DNA of 64,000 nt. It comes from Taxillus chinensis. Lineage: Eukaryota > Streptophyta > Magnoliopsida > Santalales > Loranthaceae. This document shows positions 43,134 to 54,897 of this stretch, piece by piece; positions within the stretch are counted from its first letter, which is position 1, and each line of letters opens with the position of its first letter. The notes beneath the pieces are model-generated. The model was not told the DNA's origin, did not search any database, and worked only from the letters and a program-made list of their open reading frames with translations. A program made the translations under genes and the position numbers. The stretch is from positions 4,622,021 through 4,686,020 of the forward strand of contig CM042087.1 of NCBI GenBank assembly GCA_023512835.1, written 5' to 3'.

Positions 43134-46100
43134 TGTAATGACCTGTGTTTGGGGTTCTGGCAGTTAACCATGTGATAGAGTGCACATTGAGGGATGTGAA
43201 TATCAGTACAATAACGTATGCGTCGAATAGAGAGTTTTGACTGTGAGTGGGCCCGATTTGGAGTTAAAGCTCCAAAAGGCTAATTTTGGGATTTTTGTGG
43301 TGTGATAAGGGTGACTTTTTGTTCGAGGTCTTATTTGGAAAAACAAACCTCAATACAGTGATGTACTTGTCAAACGGAGCTTTTTGACAGTAATTGGGCT
43401 AGATTTGGAGTCTGGACCCAGTGAGGGTAATTTTGATATTTTAACGAATTAAATGTGAGAAAGTATAAATAGGGTAGTGAAGAACTCAAATCCCTAATTT
43501 TCATACGTGCGTGCCTTTCTAGAGAGAGAAAGAGAGGAGAAAAGAGAGAAAGAGAAGTAGGAAAGCAAATTGGACGATTCGGAGCTCAAATCGACCAAAG
43601 TCGAGGTTGGGATTCATTCTTCTCACTCCTATGTCGTTGATTATGCTTGCTAGAGTAGTTAAAACATGTGAATTAACTCCCAATTCGTGGAATTGGAAGT
43701 ATGAAGCCTAGAGTTTGAGAAACTCGATTTATGTTGTTTTGGTATGAATTGATGTGGTTTTGGTAGCCTAAGATGGCTATGATGAGTTAGAAAGTCATTT
43801 GTGGGATGAATTAGTGCTTAAAAATGGAGATTTAATGGGTATAATTGGGTTTTGTGATGAAATCGGGAAGAATGCAGTCGACGGTGTTGGACCCCATTTT
43901 GTCTGGGTTAGACATACTAACCCCATTTGATGTATGTACCTTTTTGCCCATGCCGTATACCTTGTTGCACAGGTCCTTAGAGATTCCCTACGATTTGCAC
44001 AAGATGAATGCATTGACACGAATCGGGAAGCCCAAAATGGATAACCACTGCCACAAGTCCCTGTAGTACCCAAGACCAATACTAGGGGATAAAGGAGGAA
44101 ATTTGAAGAATAACACACTTGACTGAGCTCAATTCCGATGAAAAATGAAGAAGTTATGGCCAAAAAAATTTTCGTCGGGAAAAGTAAAACTTGCCAAAAG
44201 ACAGTCAATGCCCCTGGTCAAATGGCCCGAAAATGTGCACGTGAGGAATAGTCCGAAATGTCTATTTAGGCGAATACGGGTCTTCCTAAACAATCCCTGA
44301 AAGGTCATCCATTTTGGTATTTTAAGTGGGGGTAAAAGGTTAATTAAAAAAAAAAAACTTGAAGTGTCGGCAGGTCGAAGCCTCGAAGCCTCGAAGCCCC
44401 GCTGCCGACACTCCGACCTTCGACTCGCCCCTTCGACCTTCGACCCACCAACCTTCGAAGCCTTGAAGCCTCGAAGACCCGAAGCTTCGAAGACTTGACC
44501 CTCAAAGCCTATAAACCTCCGACCTGCCGACACCCCGACCTTCGACCCTTGACCTTCGAACCCTGTGAGTCTTCGACGCTTCGACCATGCCGACCTTCGA
44601 CCTGCCGACACTTCGACCCGTTGACCGTTGACCTTTGACCCACCGAAATTTCGACCCATCGAAGCTTCGACCCTGCAGACACTTTGACCCTGCCGACATT
44701 CTGACCCTTTGACCTCTGACCTTCGCTGTTTGGCACCTTTCGCTGGCTTTCTCGCTGGCTGCTCACGGGATGTGTTTTTATTTGCTGGCAATTGTCAAAG
44801 ATGCTTTTCAACGCCTGTCAGATGCATGTGCTCACAAAAGAACGAAAAGGCATTCAGAAGCTGCTCCGTTTTACGCACAGGCTATCCAACCACCAGACAA
44901 AGCATAGAATCTGGAAATTAATAATGCTGGGATTCATAATACACCCGACAAAGCATTAAATGCAGCAATTAATGAGATGCAGCCAACTCTCTTTAAAACC
45001 AGTATCCTCTCCATCGAAAAAGATGATTACGCCCCAGCTTCTTCCCTGCGTAGAAAAAGAAAGAGAAGAGAGGACAGTCTGCAAAAACATAAAACGAAAA
45101 AGTGCTCTGCTATTCTGCCATCTTCACACCCAGTTCCCTGAGCCCAAAAGAAAAAAGAGATTTACGCCCAGAAAAAGAAAGGAAGAGAGTTCGCCCAAGA
45201 GAAAAAAAAACGCCCAGAGAGAGAGAGGACGTTCTGCAAAAAAAGAGAACAAAAAAAGGCTCTTCTGCTATCTTTATACCCACCTCCATAATCCAAAAAA
45301 GAGAACGCCCGGATAGCTTTCTGCCATTCTGAAGATCCAAATCGCCCATCCTTTCCAACTCCTTTTTCCCTATTATTTCGTTTCAGCTCTTTTTTTTTTC
45401 CAACAAAAGAAAAGCACAAAAAAAAACAACTCTACTCTGCCCTTTTTGTTCTTACGTTTCCATCACAAAAACAAAAAAAAAAAATCCTTTTTTAGTCCCC
45501 TATTCCCTACACCCATTCCCCTCAATTTCAGCCAAAAAATCTTAATCCCAAAAAAAATACACATCATCCTCCTTTCCCACGTTTTACACAAAACCTAGAA
45601 ATTTTCTTTTCACATTTTCTCTCATCTACAGACATCACTGCAATCTCCAAATCAAAATCCCAACTGATTATTGCCATTCGCGCGATTGGAGCTTAGTGAT
45701 TTGGTAATTCGAGCAGGCGACTGTCGGTGCAGAAAAGGATCCAAACAGAAGTCTAGGTGGAAGCCCCAAAGTCGGTTCTATATTTATTACTTTTTTTTAC
45801 TTATGTATATTTATATTCGATGTAATATGTTTTCCTGTATTTTGTTTTGCTGTTGGGTATATGTCGTATGTTTCTTGTATTATTTATTTTTATTTGTTTG
45901 TTTATTTGTTTTTTTTCTTCTGAAGTTGTAGGTATATGTTGTATATGTCGTAATTGTAATATGTGAAGAATAGCAAAAAAAAAGAAACAAAAAGGAGTGA
46001 TATGAGGAAGAAAAAGAAAAAAAAGAGACAAAAAGGAGAGATATGAGGAAGAGAAAAAAAGAGAGAGGGTGGTTTTGTGCTTTATGTTATTTTTGTATGT

Positions 46101-48100
46101 CACAATCACACAATTCACGTTCTACTTTGATATGCATGTATTTTGATAAGGCAATTCTAAAAAAAAGCGCTGTGCAATAAAATATTTTCCAAAATGTCTT
46201 CCTAAACAAAGAAAACAAAAAAAAACAAAAAAACCAATATGTTTTCCCAAGAAAAAAAACAAAAAAACGAAAACAAAACGTTTTGTTTAACAAAAGACAA
46301 AAATGTTTTCTAACCCAAAAACCAAAAAAAGGGGGAAAGTAATAAAAAAACATATTTTAGGACTTCAATTTCCAAAATAAAACCAAAAACCAAAACCAAC
46401 CCCTAGGATCTCACTCTCCACTTCAAACAAAAACCCAAAACTTTTAGGATTCCCTTTAGAAATTTAGGACTTTAATAAATAACTTAGCTAAATAAAAATT
46501 ATAGACTTTTTAGGAAACCTAACCCCGTCGTGGCAGTGCAAATAAAATAGAAAACCTCCTCCTCCAAAAATAGATACCAAAAGGGCGCTGTAGGAGTGCT
46601 AATCCTTCCCTACACGTAACCAACTCCCGAACCCTTCTCTAATAACGCAGACCACACCTTTAAACTACTCAAGGTAAAGGGTATCCAACTGTACCCCAAA
46701 AACAGTTGGTGGCGACTCTAAATTTTTCACCATTGGTCTAGTTTGAGCTCACCCCAAATGGGCCCGGACGAAGACCAGTGATGACAGACGGTTCGTGACT
46801 GGGGAACTGCTCGAGGCTAGCTTCAAGCAGAGTGTCGAGCAAAGCATCGAGCAGGAGCCCCGAGCATGTTGCTCGAGCCTAAAGTGTCAAGCAGGGTCGA
46901 GCAGAGCTTCAAGCAAAGGGTCTCGAGCAGGGTGTCTCGAGCAGTTAGACAGTGTAGTTGCCAGTGTATGTTGCCAAGGTGCCTAGACCCATTTTCATTG
47001 TAACGATTAAGTCTCTCCACATTTAAGTACCATACTTAAGTTACAATGTAAATAGTGAAATACCCCCCATTTGGATTCAAAGAAAAATACTAAAAAATTA
47101 AATTCCCACTCCTTCAAAATGTGAAAAATGGGATTTAGTGTAAAATCCCTGAAATATGCAGTTTTTCGTAGTGGTGACTTTTTGGAAAGTGGGGTTAGAC
47201 CTCTCAGAAAAATCCCCAAAAATCAGATTATCTCAGTTATGGTATGAGGAGCCAATGCCGGGACTTTTTGTTTCAAGAAAACAAGTTCTATGAAAATCCT
47301 CTCTCTGACTCAAGACTTGAGGATAGAGTTGTGAAGATTGGCCTATGTTACAGAGTGAGTATATGAACCCTAGTGGTCATGTAGGCCTGTGAGGCTACCT
47401 TGTTAACCCTGGGAGGCTACTGTTAAGGGCCCGAGAGGTGAGATTTATTTGAAGCCTAAGAGGCTACTGTACCTAAGAGGTAATACTGTACCTGTGAGGT
47501 AATATTTTACCTGTGACGTAATACTGTACCTGAGAGGTAATATTGTGCTTGAGAGGCAATGCTGTGCCCGAGGGGCAATACTATGCCTGGGGAGGGCAAC
47601 ATGGTGTCTGAGAGGCAATGTTTGTGATTACGTGGGAGGCTTTCAATGTATTTGAATGCATGTGTACATGATTGAGTTGGTAATGTATATGTAGCATTAC
47701 ACGAGCACATGCCTACACTAGTTTATGAGTTGGGATGGGTCGGGGAGACATGATCCCTACTGAGCTGTGGTTGCTCACCCCTCCTATTATGTTTGTTTTC
47801 GTTTATTTTAGGTGTTTACAGGAGCTAGGAGGTTCACCAGAGGTGAAGACCTTGTGTGTGTATATTCGTTTTGTTAGATTATGAAAATTATGATGTAACC
47901 CCATGGGGGAAAGAAAATGTGTGAATGTATGTTTGTACTGTGCTTTGGAATGAGATTTCTGTATATGTGTGATATGGTTTAGGGACGGCACCCATGCTAG
48001 GGTCCCTTTCTTGGTGTTCTCACCAACCCCTTGTCCCTTCGGGTACGGGCATAGGGATTCACTAACCAGTTTCTGTGGGTCGGAAATCCGGGGTGTGACA
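43134..48100 (+). mobile_element. Solo LTR S2 (Tekay-like) with nested Ogre solo LTR
   Basis: It starts TGTAATGACCTGTG at 43134 and ends GGGGTGTGACA at 48100, flanked by AAGGA at 43129-43133 and 48101-48105. Without the inner Ogre LTR and its duplication it is about 2.06 kb. It has a TATA element near 43464 (TATAAATAGG), TCGAGCA-rich short repeats (46800-46935) and GAGGTAATACTGTACCT-like repeats (47380-47640). GGGGAGACATGATCCCTACT near 47740 is shared with T1 and S1, which shows one LTR superfamily. Confidence 0.9.
43885..46786 (+). mobile_element. Ogre/Tat solo LTR inside S2
   Basis: It begins TGTTGGACCCCATTTTG and ends AGTGATGACA, flanked by GACGG at 43880-43884 and 46787-46791. At 2902 bp it is the same family as the element B LTR (34502-37651) in opposite orientation, including the TCGAAGG array (44360-44715). 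No internal element sequence remains, so it is a recombination product. Confidence 0.92.
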
Positions 48101-48105
48101 AAGGA

Positions 48106-48525
48106 TTAGGCCACAGGGAACAATGTAGAAAACCTGTAAAACCTAAGAAACTTGTATCCCCTGTTTGTGCTCTGCATCACAGTATCTATTCCATCTGTAG
48201 AGAAATAGGCCATTATCACTATGAGTGTTGGAGTCTGTCTGATGACTCGCTTTGTAATCAAGTTTACATTAATAAAAATCAGTTCATCAAAAAGGGTTTT
48301 TTTAGCAAAATCTAAATCTAAATCTCAAAGGAGTAACTCTCCCAAGAAAACCCGAATAAAAGAAGCAACTAACACTAACAACATAAAGTCAACTTGGAAT
48401 GCTAAAGTTCCTTACAAAGCAAAATCCGGAACTATTGACACTGTTGTTGTTTCTCTTAACCACACAAAGTAAGTTTGTGCACCAAAAGTGTAAACTGTTG
48501 TCTTGCAGGAGCATCTCTAGAATTC
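48106..48525 (+). pseudogene. Element D gag 3' end and gag-pol junction
   Basis: Gag resumes after the S2 target duplication. A degraded second knuckle is read as ICREIGHYHYECW near 48191-48233 (one Cys missing). The following Lys/Ser-rich stretch and several stops lead to the protease. Confidence 0.65.
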
Positions 48526-48955
48526 ATTGCTAGACCACTTGAAGTTAAAGATCAATCAAAGCAAGTGGATACTCGATAGTGGATGCTCCGGACAAATGAT
48601 GGGTGATCAGTCTCTGCTCGTAGAAGTTGTTGACAAACGAGGCCCATCAGTATCATATGGCAACAACAGTAAAGGTAAGACCGTGGGGTATGACACTTCA
48701 ACCAATGGCTGTGTATCAATTGCTAAGGTTGCACTAGTCGAGGGTTTGAAGCATAATCTGCTGAGTGTCAGTAATTTATGTGACAAAGGATTTACTATTT
48801 CCTTTATGTCCAACACCTGCACAGTTAGGGAAAACTTATCTGGAGATATTAAGTTATCCTGATTAAGAGATGGGGACATATATTTAGTAGTCTTAAGGAA
48901 TAATTCTTCTAACCCTGTATGCTTCCTCATTAAAGCATTAGATGAAGAAAGTTGG
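48526..48955 (+). pseudogene. Element D copia protease
   Basis: ORF 48527-48862 has the active site WILDSGCSGQMMGD (about 48569-48610), and the downstream VALVEGLKHNLLSVSNLCDK block found in SIRE elements. A TGA at 48860-48862 interrupts the link to integrase in the same frame. The enzyme would process the Gag-Pol polyprotein. Confidence 0.88.
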
Positions 48956-50025
48956 CTATGGCACAAGCGTTGCGTACATTTAAATTTTAAAACATTGTCT
49001 AAACTAGCATCACTTGACTTGGTCAATGGTCTGCCCAAACATAAATACTCCAGAGACTCTCTCTGTCAAGAATGCCAACTCAGCAAGCAGACCAAGCATA
49101 ACTTTAAGAGCGAATTAGTTAATTCAATAAATGCTCCTTTGCAACTTCTTCATATGGACCTCTGTGGTCCCATTTCTATTGTTTCTCTTGCTGGTGCGAG
49201 ATATACCCTTGTGGTTATCAATGACTTCACCAGGTATACATGGGTGATCTTCCTGAAATTGAAGGATCAAACCTTTGAACATATAGTAGATCTTTTTAAC
49301 TGGATAAGCAATTCACAAGGACTGAGCATTAAATGCATCAGGAGTGATCATGGTACGAAATTTGACTTTTCCGATATGAGATCATATTGTTCTGAATAGG
49401 GCATTCAACATGACTTCTCAATACCCAGGACACCACAATAAAACGGAGTTGCTGAGTGTAAGAATCACACTTTAGTCAAAACTGGTAGATTAATGTTAGC
49501 AGGGGCAAAGCTTCCTCTCAATCTATGGGTTGAAGCTGTGTCCACTGTATGCTATGTTCAGAACAAAACTCTTATCAATAAGGTTACCATGAAAACACCC
49601 TATGAGATGTGGAGAGGCAAGAAGCCGTCAATCTCTCATTTCAAAGCTTTTGGGTGTGCTTGCTACGTGTTAACGGCAAAGAGGCCCGGAGTAAATTTGA
49701 GCCAAAATCTGATGATGGGATCTTTATCGGATATTCGTTACACAGCAAGGCTTATCGTATCTTCAATAGGAAATGTTTAATAGTTGAAGAATCTATCCAT
49801 GTTGATTTTGATGAATCTAACCTTGATTGGTCAAGTATAGGATCTTCAAATTCAAATGTGCAGGATCATATGAACGCGATTGATTATTCTCAGCTCCAAC
49901 ATGTTCCTGCCACTACTCCTAATGCATCACCGAGCACCAAAGAAGCAAGAAGAAATGTTATTGATGATGCTTCCGAAGATTTGGACTCAGGACTTCCACT
50001 CAACTCCGAACCTGTTATTCCCAAT
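48956..50025 (+). pseudogene. Element D copia integrase
   Basis: The zinc finger is LWHKRCVHLNF and CQECQLSKQTK (48956-49095). The core has LLHMDLCGPI, KCIRSDHGTKF and NGVAECKNHT, so all three acidic residues survive. A TAG at 49397 and a TAA near 49439 flank the last block. A frameshift near 49690 leads to a C-terminal ORF (to 50037) with FEPKSDDGIFIGYSLHSKAY. The gene stops at the insert beginning about 50026. Confidence 0.88.
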
Positions 50026-51678
50026 GTAAGTTGTTGAGAGTTGGCATAGCTGGTTGTGTTATCATTGTTGTCAACCACAGTGGTCTCAGCCACAATCCTT
50101 GTTGTCAACCTTAAATTAAGATAGAGGTAGACATCCATTTAAGACCAAATTGCACCATATGAAAGAGGAGGTTCAGAGAAGCAGATTTTATCTGCACATC
50201 TGACAATTCATCCAGTCATGCACATATAATTGTGAAGCAATCAAGAGATTTTGAGCTCCAAATGGTACCAAATTTTACCCATGGATAGAAGACTTCACGA
50301 TCTACAAGTTTGCTTTTAACCTCGAGTCGTTTTGAGGTCTATACAAAAAGTTATGGTGCATATACATGTGAACGGCTCATAGTTTCTCCAGCTGTGCACA
50401 TATAATCATAGGACTGTGCAGACTTTGTGAGCTCTGATTTGCACGAAAGTTTACCCATAGATAGATAACTTCAAGGTCTATAAGTTTGCTTTTGACTTCG
50501 AGTCGTTTTGAGCTCTGTACAGAAAGTTATGGGCAATAATCATCTGCACGGTAGATAGTACACCCAGCCATGCAGCTATTTTGAGCTCCAAATGACACCA
50601 AATTTTACCAGTAGATAGAGGGCTTCAATATCTACAACTTTGCTTTTGATCACAAGTGTATCCGAGCACTATAGAAGAAGTTATGGACAATCTACTCACA
50701 TGAGAAGTGCAAATATAATCATGGGGACGTGCAGACTTTTTTAGCTCCAAAATTCACCATATTTTACCAGTAGAGAGAGGACTTCAATATCTACAACTTT
50801 ACTTTTGTCCTCAAGTGAATTTGAGAACTATAGAGGGAGTTATGGTCAAAATACCAACATCAGCACATGCAGATCATAGTTCACCAGATGAATGGCTGAG
50901 ATTTGTCAACTTAGGTGAGCTTGATCCAATGGCTAAGACAATTTCACTTAAATGAGATCGATCCAATGGCTGAGATAAAGTAGAGAAAGAGATCAATGGA
51001 TGAGGCTTGGCTACTGCAATTAGGTTAATATCTTATTTGAGCTAGCTAATCCTATAGCTAATCCAATGGTTGGCTAATCCAAGGGCCAGAGTTTGATGAA
51101 GGAAGATGTAAGGTTTTTGGATTAAGAAACCAGGGTTGTGGCGGTTGTGTTATATGTGAGGGATAAGAGAGAACTGGAGAGGAAGAGAAGATCAGAGGAG
51201 ATAGAGGAGTAGCTCTTGGCGTTTACAGAATCCATCTTGACGAGCGTGTTGACTGTGACATCAAACAGAAGATCACAAACCAGTCCGTTGATGTACTCTG
51301 ATCAGAGAGTAGTATAGAAACACATATGTGTGGGTTGGTACTGTTCTCTATGTATCTATTCTTATTATTATCTTTGTAAAACCATAACCAGTGAGGTTAT
51401 TGGTGATTATCGTTGTTGTTGAAATTGGGTAGTGAACCCTAAAACTTGTAAGGTGGTAAACCTTGGATAGCAGTGTGCTATTCAGTAGCTCTACACATTG
51501 TAGGGTGAACCACGTAATTGCTGTGTGTTGTTATCTTTGTTGTTTTCTTTATTCGATATACAAACACAAAATTTGGTATAGTTTGAAGAGATTATCTCGG
51601 GAAAAAGAAAAAGGATTAAAATTACATTGATACACTGATTCACCCCCCCCTCTCAGTGCGTGTATGGGAATTTCAGGA
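50026..51678 (+). mobile_element. Copia LTR-like insert in element D
   Basis: Sequence between the integrase tail and RT that is not part of a copia ORF. It begins near TGTTGAGAGTTGGC (50032). It has four degenerate repeats of about 155-175 bp (starts 50253, 50429, 50583, 50742), and ends in a U5-like region with a C run (CACCCCCCCCTCTCAG near 51641). This is solo-LTR-like. A CCAAT direct repeat occurs at 50021-50025 and 51679-51683, but the ends are then not TG/CA. Alternatively the GTAAGT at 50026 and TTTCAG near 51671-51676 look like splice borders. Confidence 0.55.
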
Positions 51679-51689
51679 CCAATTGACAC

Positions 51690-53007
51690 GAACATTCAAA
51701 ACACTGAGAACTTTCTAGTCCTTCTGGACTAGTTAATACTGAAAGTCACAGTGTCGAAGAACCTCAAAGTACTTCTGGACCTGTTCATCATAAGGATACA
51801 ACTGGCCCGGAAGAAGCTCAACCAGCCGATGTACAAGATCCACCCGATCTGGAAGAGCTTCAAACTGTTGATTACTCACCACCACTTGCGCAGAATTATT
51901 GGTGGACTCGAAACCACCCATCAGATCAAGTGATTGGTGATCCTACTATTGGAGTAAGAACAATGGCAGCCACCTTCAACTTGTTCCTCTACTCTTGTTT
52001 TCTATCACAGATAGAGCCAAAGGTGGTGGATGAAGCCCTTCAAGATTCAAACTGGATAGACGCTATGCAAAAAGAGCTTAATCAGTTCAAGAGGAACAAA
52101 GTGTGGACGTTAGTACCAAGGCCAAGGTCGCAACAACTCATTGGAGTTAAATGGGTGTTTCGGAACAAACTGGATACTGATTGAATTGTAATCCAAAACA
52201 ACGCACGACTGGTAGCCAAAGGATATCGTCAAGAAGAAGGTATTGATTATGACGAAGCCTTTGCTCCAGTAGCTAGACTTGAAGCGATCTGAATGTTCCT
52301 GGCGTATGTATCATATGAAAACTTCACAGTTTACCAAATGGCATGGACATCAAAAGCGCTTTTTTTAATGGAGATCCTCAAGAGGAGGTTTATGTTGAAT
52401 AACCTCCGGGCTTCGTTGAACACAAGACTAAACATATGGTGTATAAACTACGGAAAGCCTTGTATGGATTGAAGCAAGCTCCAAGAGCCTGGCACGAAAC
52501 ACTATCAGAATTCTTGCTCGAACACAACTTCAGAAAAGGGAAGATAGACACCGCATTATTCCTAAGGAAAGAGAACGGTCATTCTCTGATCTTACAGATA
52601 TATGTGGACGATATCATTTCGGATCCTCAAATTCAAAGCTTTGTCAAGAGTTTGCGAAGTTGATGACTGGCAAGTTTGAAATGAGCATGATGGGAGAATT
52701 AACTTACATCCTCATAATTGAAGTCAAACAAGGAAGGAATCTTCATTAATCAAGCTAAGTACACACATGACTTAATCAAGAAGTTTGGTATGGAAGGCTC
52801 AACTCCCACAAAGAGTCCCATGCCAGTCAGTGCCATGTTAGATCCTGATGCTGACGGAAAATCAGTGAATGTGACTGAATACAGAGGGATGATAGGATCA
52901 TTGCAGTACCTTACAACAAGTCGCCCGGATATTATGTTTGCAACATGCATTTGTGCACGATATCAGGCGAATCCAAAGAGTCACACATGCTTCATGTAAA
53001 ATAGATA
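51690..53007 (+). pseudogene. Element D copia reverse transcriptase
   Basis: Blocks in order: EALQDSNWIDAMQKELNQF (52026-52085), [33 protein letters not shown] in the next frame, ALYGLKQAPRAW (52457-52495), and LQIYVDDIIS (52594-52620) with the catalytic Asp pair intact. MKSPMPVSAML-like and YRGMIGSLQYLTTSRPDIMF blocks follow (52810-52945). At least three frame changes and several stops interrupt it. The same RT is recognisable in eroded form in element C. Confidence 0.88.
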
Positions 53008-53540
53008 TTGTGGTATCTCAAAGGGACAATGAATTTGGGACTTTGGTATCCAAAGGAGTCCAACTTCTCTTTATCCGGATATTCAGATGTTGATTTTTTC
53101 GGGTGTTACATCAATAGGAAGAGCACTAGTGGTACTTGTCAGTTCCTTGGAAACAGATTAATTTCATGGTTCAGTAAGAAGCAGAATTCCGTATCAACCT
53201 CTACTGCTGAGGGGGAATATATCGCTGCTGGGAGTTGCTGCGCTCAACTTTTCTGGATGCAAACTCAACTTACTGACTACAGTTTTAACATGACGTCTGT
53301 TCCATTATACTGTGACAACACCAGTGCGATTGCCATCAGCAACAATCCTATCACGCACCCAAAGACAAAGCACATTGAAGTTAGGTATCACTTCATCCGA
53401 GATCATGTTCTCAAAAAGCACATATCCTTCGAACATGTTGCCACGGATGATTAACTCGTAGACATACTCACCAAGCCCCTACCTGATGCAAGATTTTCTG
53501 AACTACTCCTCAAATTAGGTATGCTTTACCTATCTGCATA
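53008..53540 (+). pseudogene. Element D copia RNase H
   Basis: ORF 53008-53454 has GYSDVDFFGCYINRKSTSG, STAEGEYIAAGSCCAQL, YCDNTSAIAISNNPI and KTKHIEVRYHFIRDHV, the classical copia RNase H order. TAA at 53452 is followed in frame by LVDILTKPLPDARF, the usual Pol terminus. It is the best preserved copia domain in the window. Confidence 0.92.
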
Positions 53541-54897
53541 GCTTCTCATTTATTAATTCAATAGTATTTCTTTTAGAACATGCATCGTGGTTCATGATGA
53601 GCATTAGACACTTACTGTTCTTACTGCTGATCATCTTTACTTGTGTCATGCATTGTGTTCTGATAATTTTCTCATACTTTCATTTGGGAGGATGCTTGCT
53701 TATCTGGACTGAAAGTGATTTAAGTGAACATAATTAAAAATATATGGAGATAACCTTCTTTCGATGTCGTAATTCTACTACCATCTCTCACCACATATCT
53801 TATGATTTCTATGATTGAATAACATATTTGAAATGCACAGTTGAAGAGTGAAATAGGTTAGCTCGAAATGCTAGTGGAAATTCACTGTTGTAGTCTAATT
53901 AGGTTTTTGAATGGAGTTCATCAAAGATAGACAACAATTTCTCACGATCTAAAATCTTAAGCAGGAAATGTCTATTATGAGGATCGCATGATCTAAGGGG
54001 GGGAAATGCTTTATCAATTACCCAAGTAATACCCTCCTTATAAATCTTGTGACCTCTTTCCTGGCTGTCTATCCGAGGGGGAGTTTTTCCTCGAGAGGAT
54101 CGCATCAAAATGATTCACTGATCTCAGGGGGAGAGAATACTTTGTTGAATATTAAGTAAGGCCCCCTATTTCAGCAAAAGGCATGAATACAGGGGGAGAG
54201 AATGTTTATTATTAAGTAATGCCTTTCTGATATGTCTCGGATATTCTTCCCTCCAACATTCACTCCATGATCTGATTGGACTTGCATTGTTGAATCGGAA
54301 TTGTGGAATTGCTTGGCTAATTTCTTCTTCAACCTTGCATCATAGGGATGACAATCAATTGATTTGTCATACATCATGTGTTCTCTTATCGATTCCCACT
54401 CATGCATCTTAAGCCAAATAAATTCATATAGATTTAATAAATCTTTCCTATCCCTGATAGTATGAAGGGTTTACTATGTTGACCTATTGAATTTATGGGT
54501 TTCTTATCTGACATATGCTTTGATTTCAGCAACATGATCGTTAACTCATATGTATGTGTCTGTCGCATTCATTTTTAATGCATAAGTTTGGATTTTCTTC
54601 AGTTCGGATTTTGTTGACTTTTCGTATCTGTTTATATTCATACAAATCCCAACCTATTAAAGCTTTCTATTCTTTTTAGTTTATCTTTGTGAAGCTACAG
54701 GTTTAGATTCTCTTTGCATTTTCACTGATATATCTTGTCTAATGTCTCGGATTTGAAGTGTTGTGGTACGTCTTTTCTCTTCAAATTCAAGACAGCAAAG
54801 GAATCTATTTTTCTCTTACAGCACCTATTTCTACGAACACAGTCTGTTTTTCATCCAGATGTTCTTACCACGGATATCTTTTAATCCGGATGATCAT
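53541..54897 (+). other. Element D 3' spacer with repeated purine tracts
   Basis: No coding sequence is recognised. Four G-rich purine tracts lie at about 53994, 54076, 54126 and 54191, two of them followed by a similar ATTAAGTAAxGCC context. Several conserved PPT copies between pol and the 3' end are a Sirevirus feature. The remainder is AT-rich. Confidence 0.65.

Noticed and set aside
54171..54407. Minus-strand ORF of 78 codons in the element D spacer
   Set aside because: No family similarity, opposite to the element, and overlapping repeated purine tracts.
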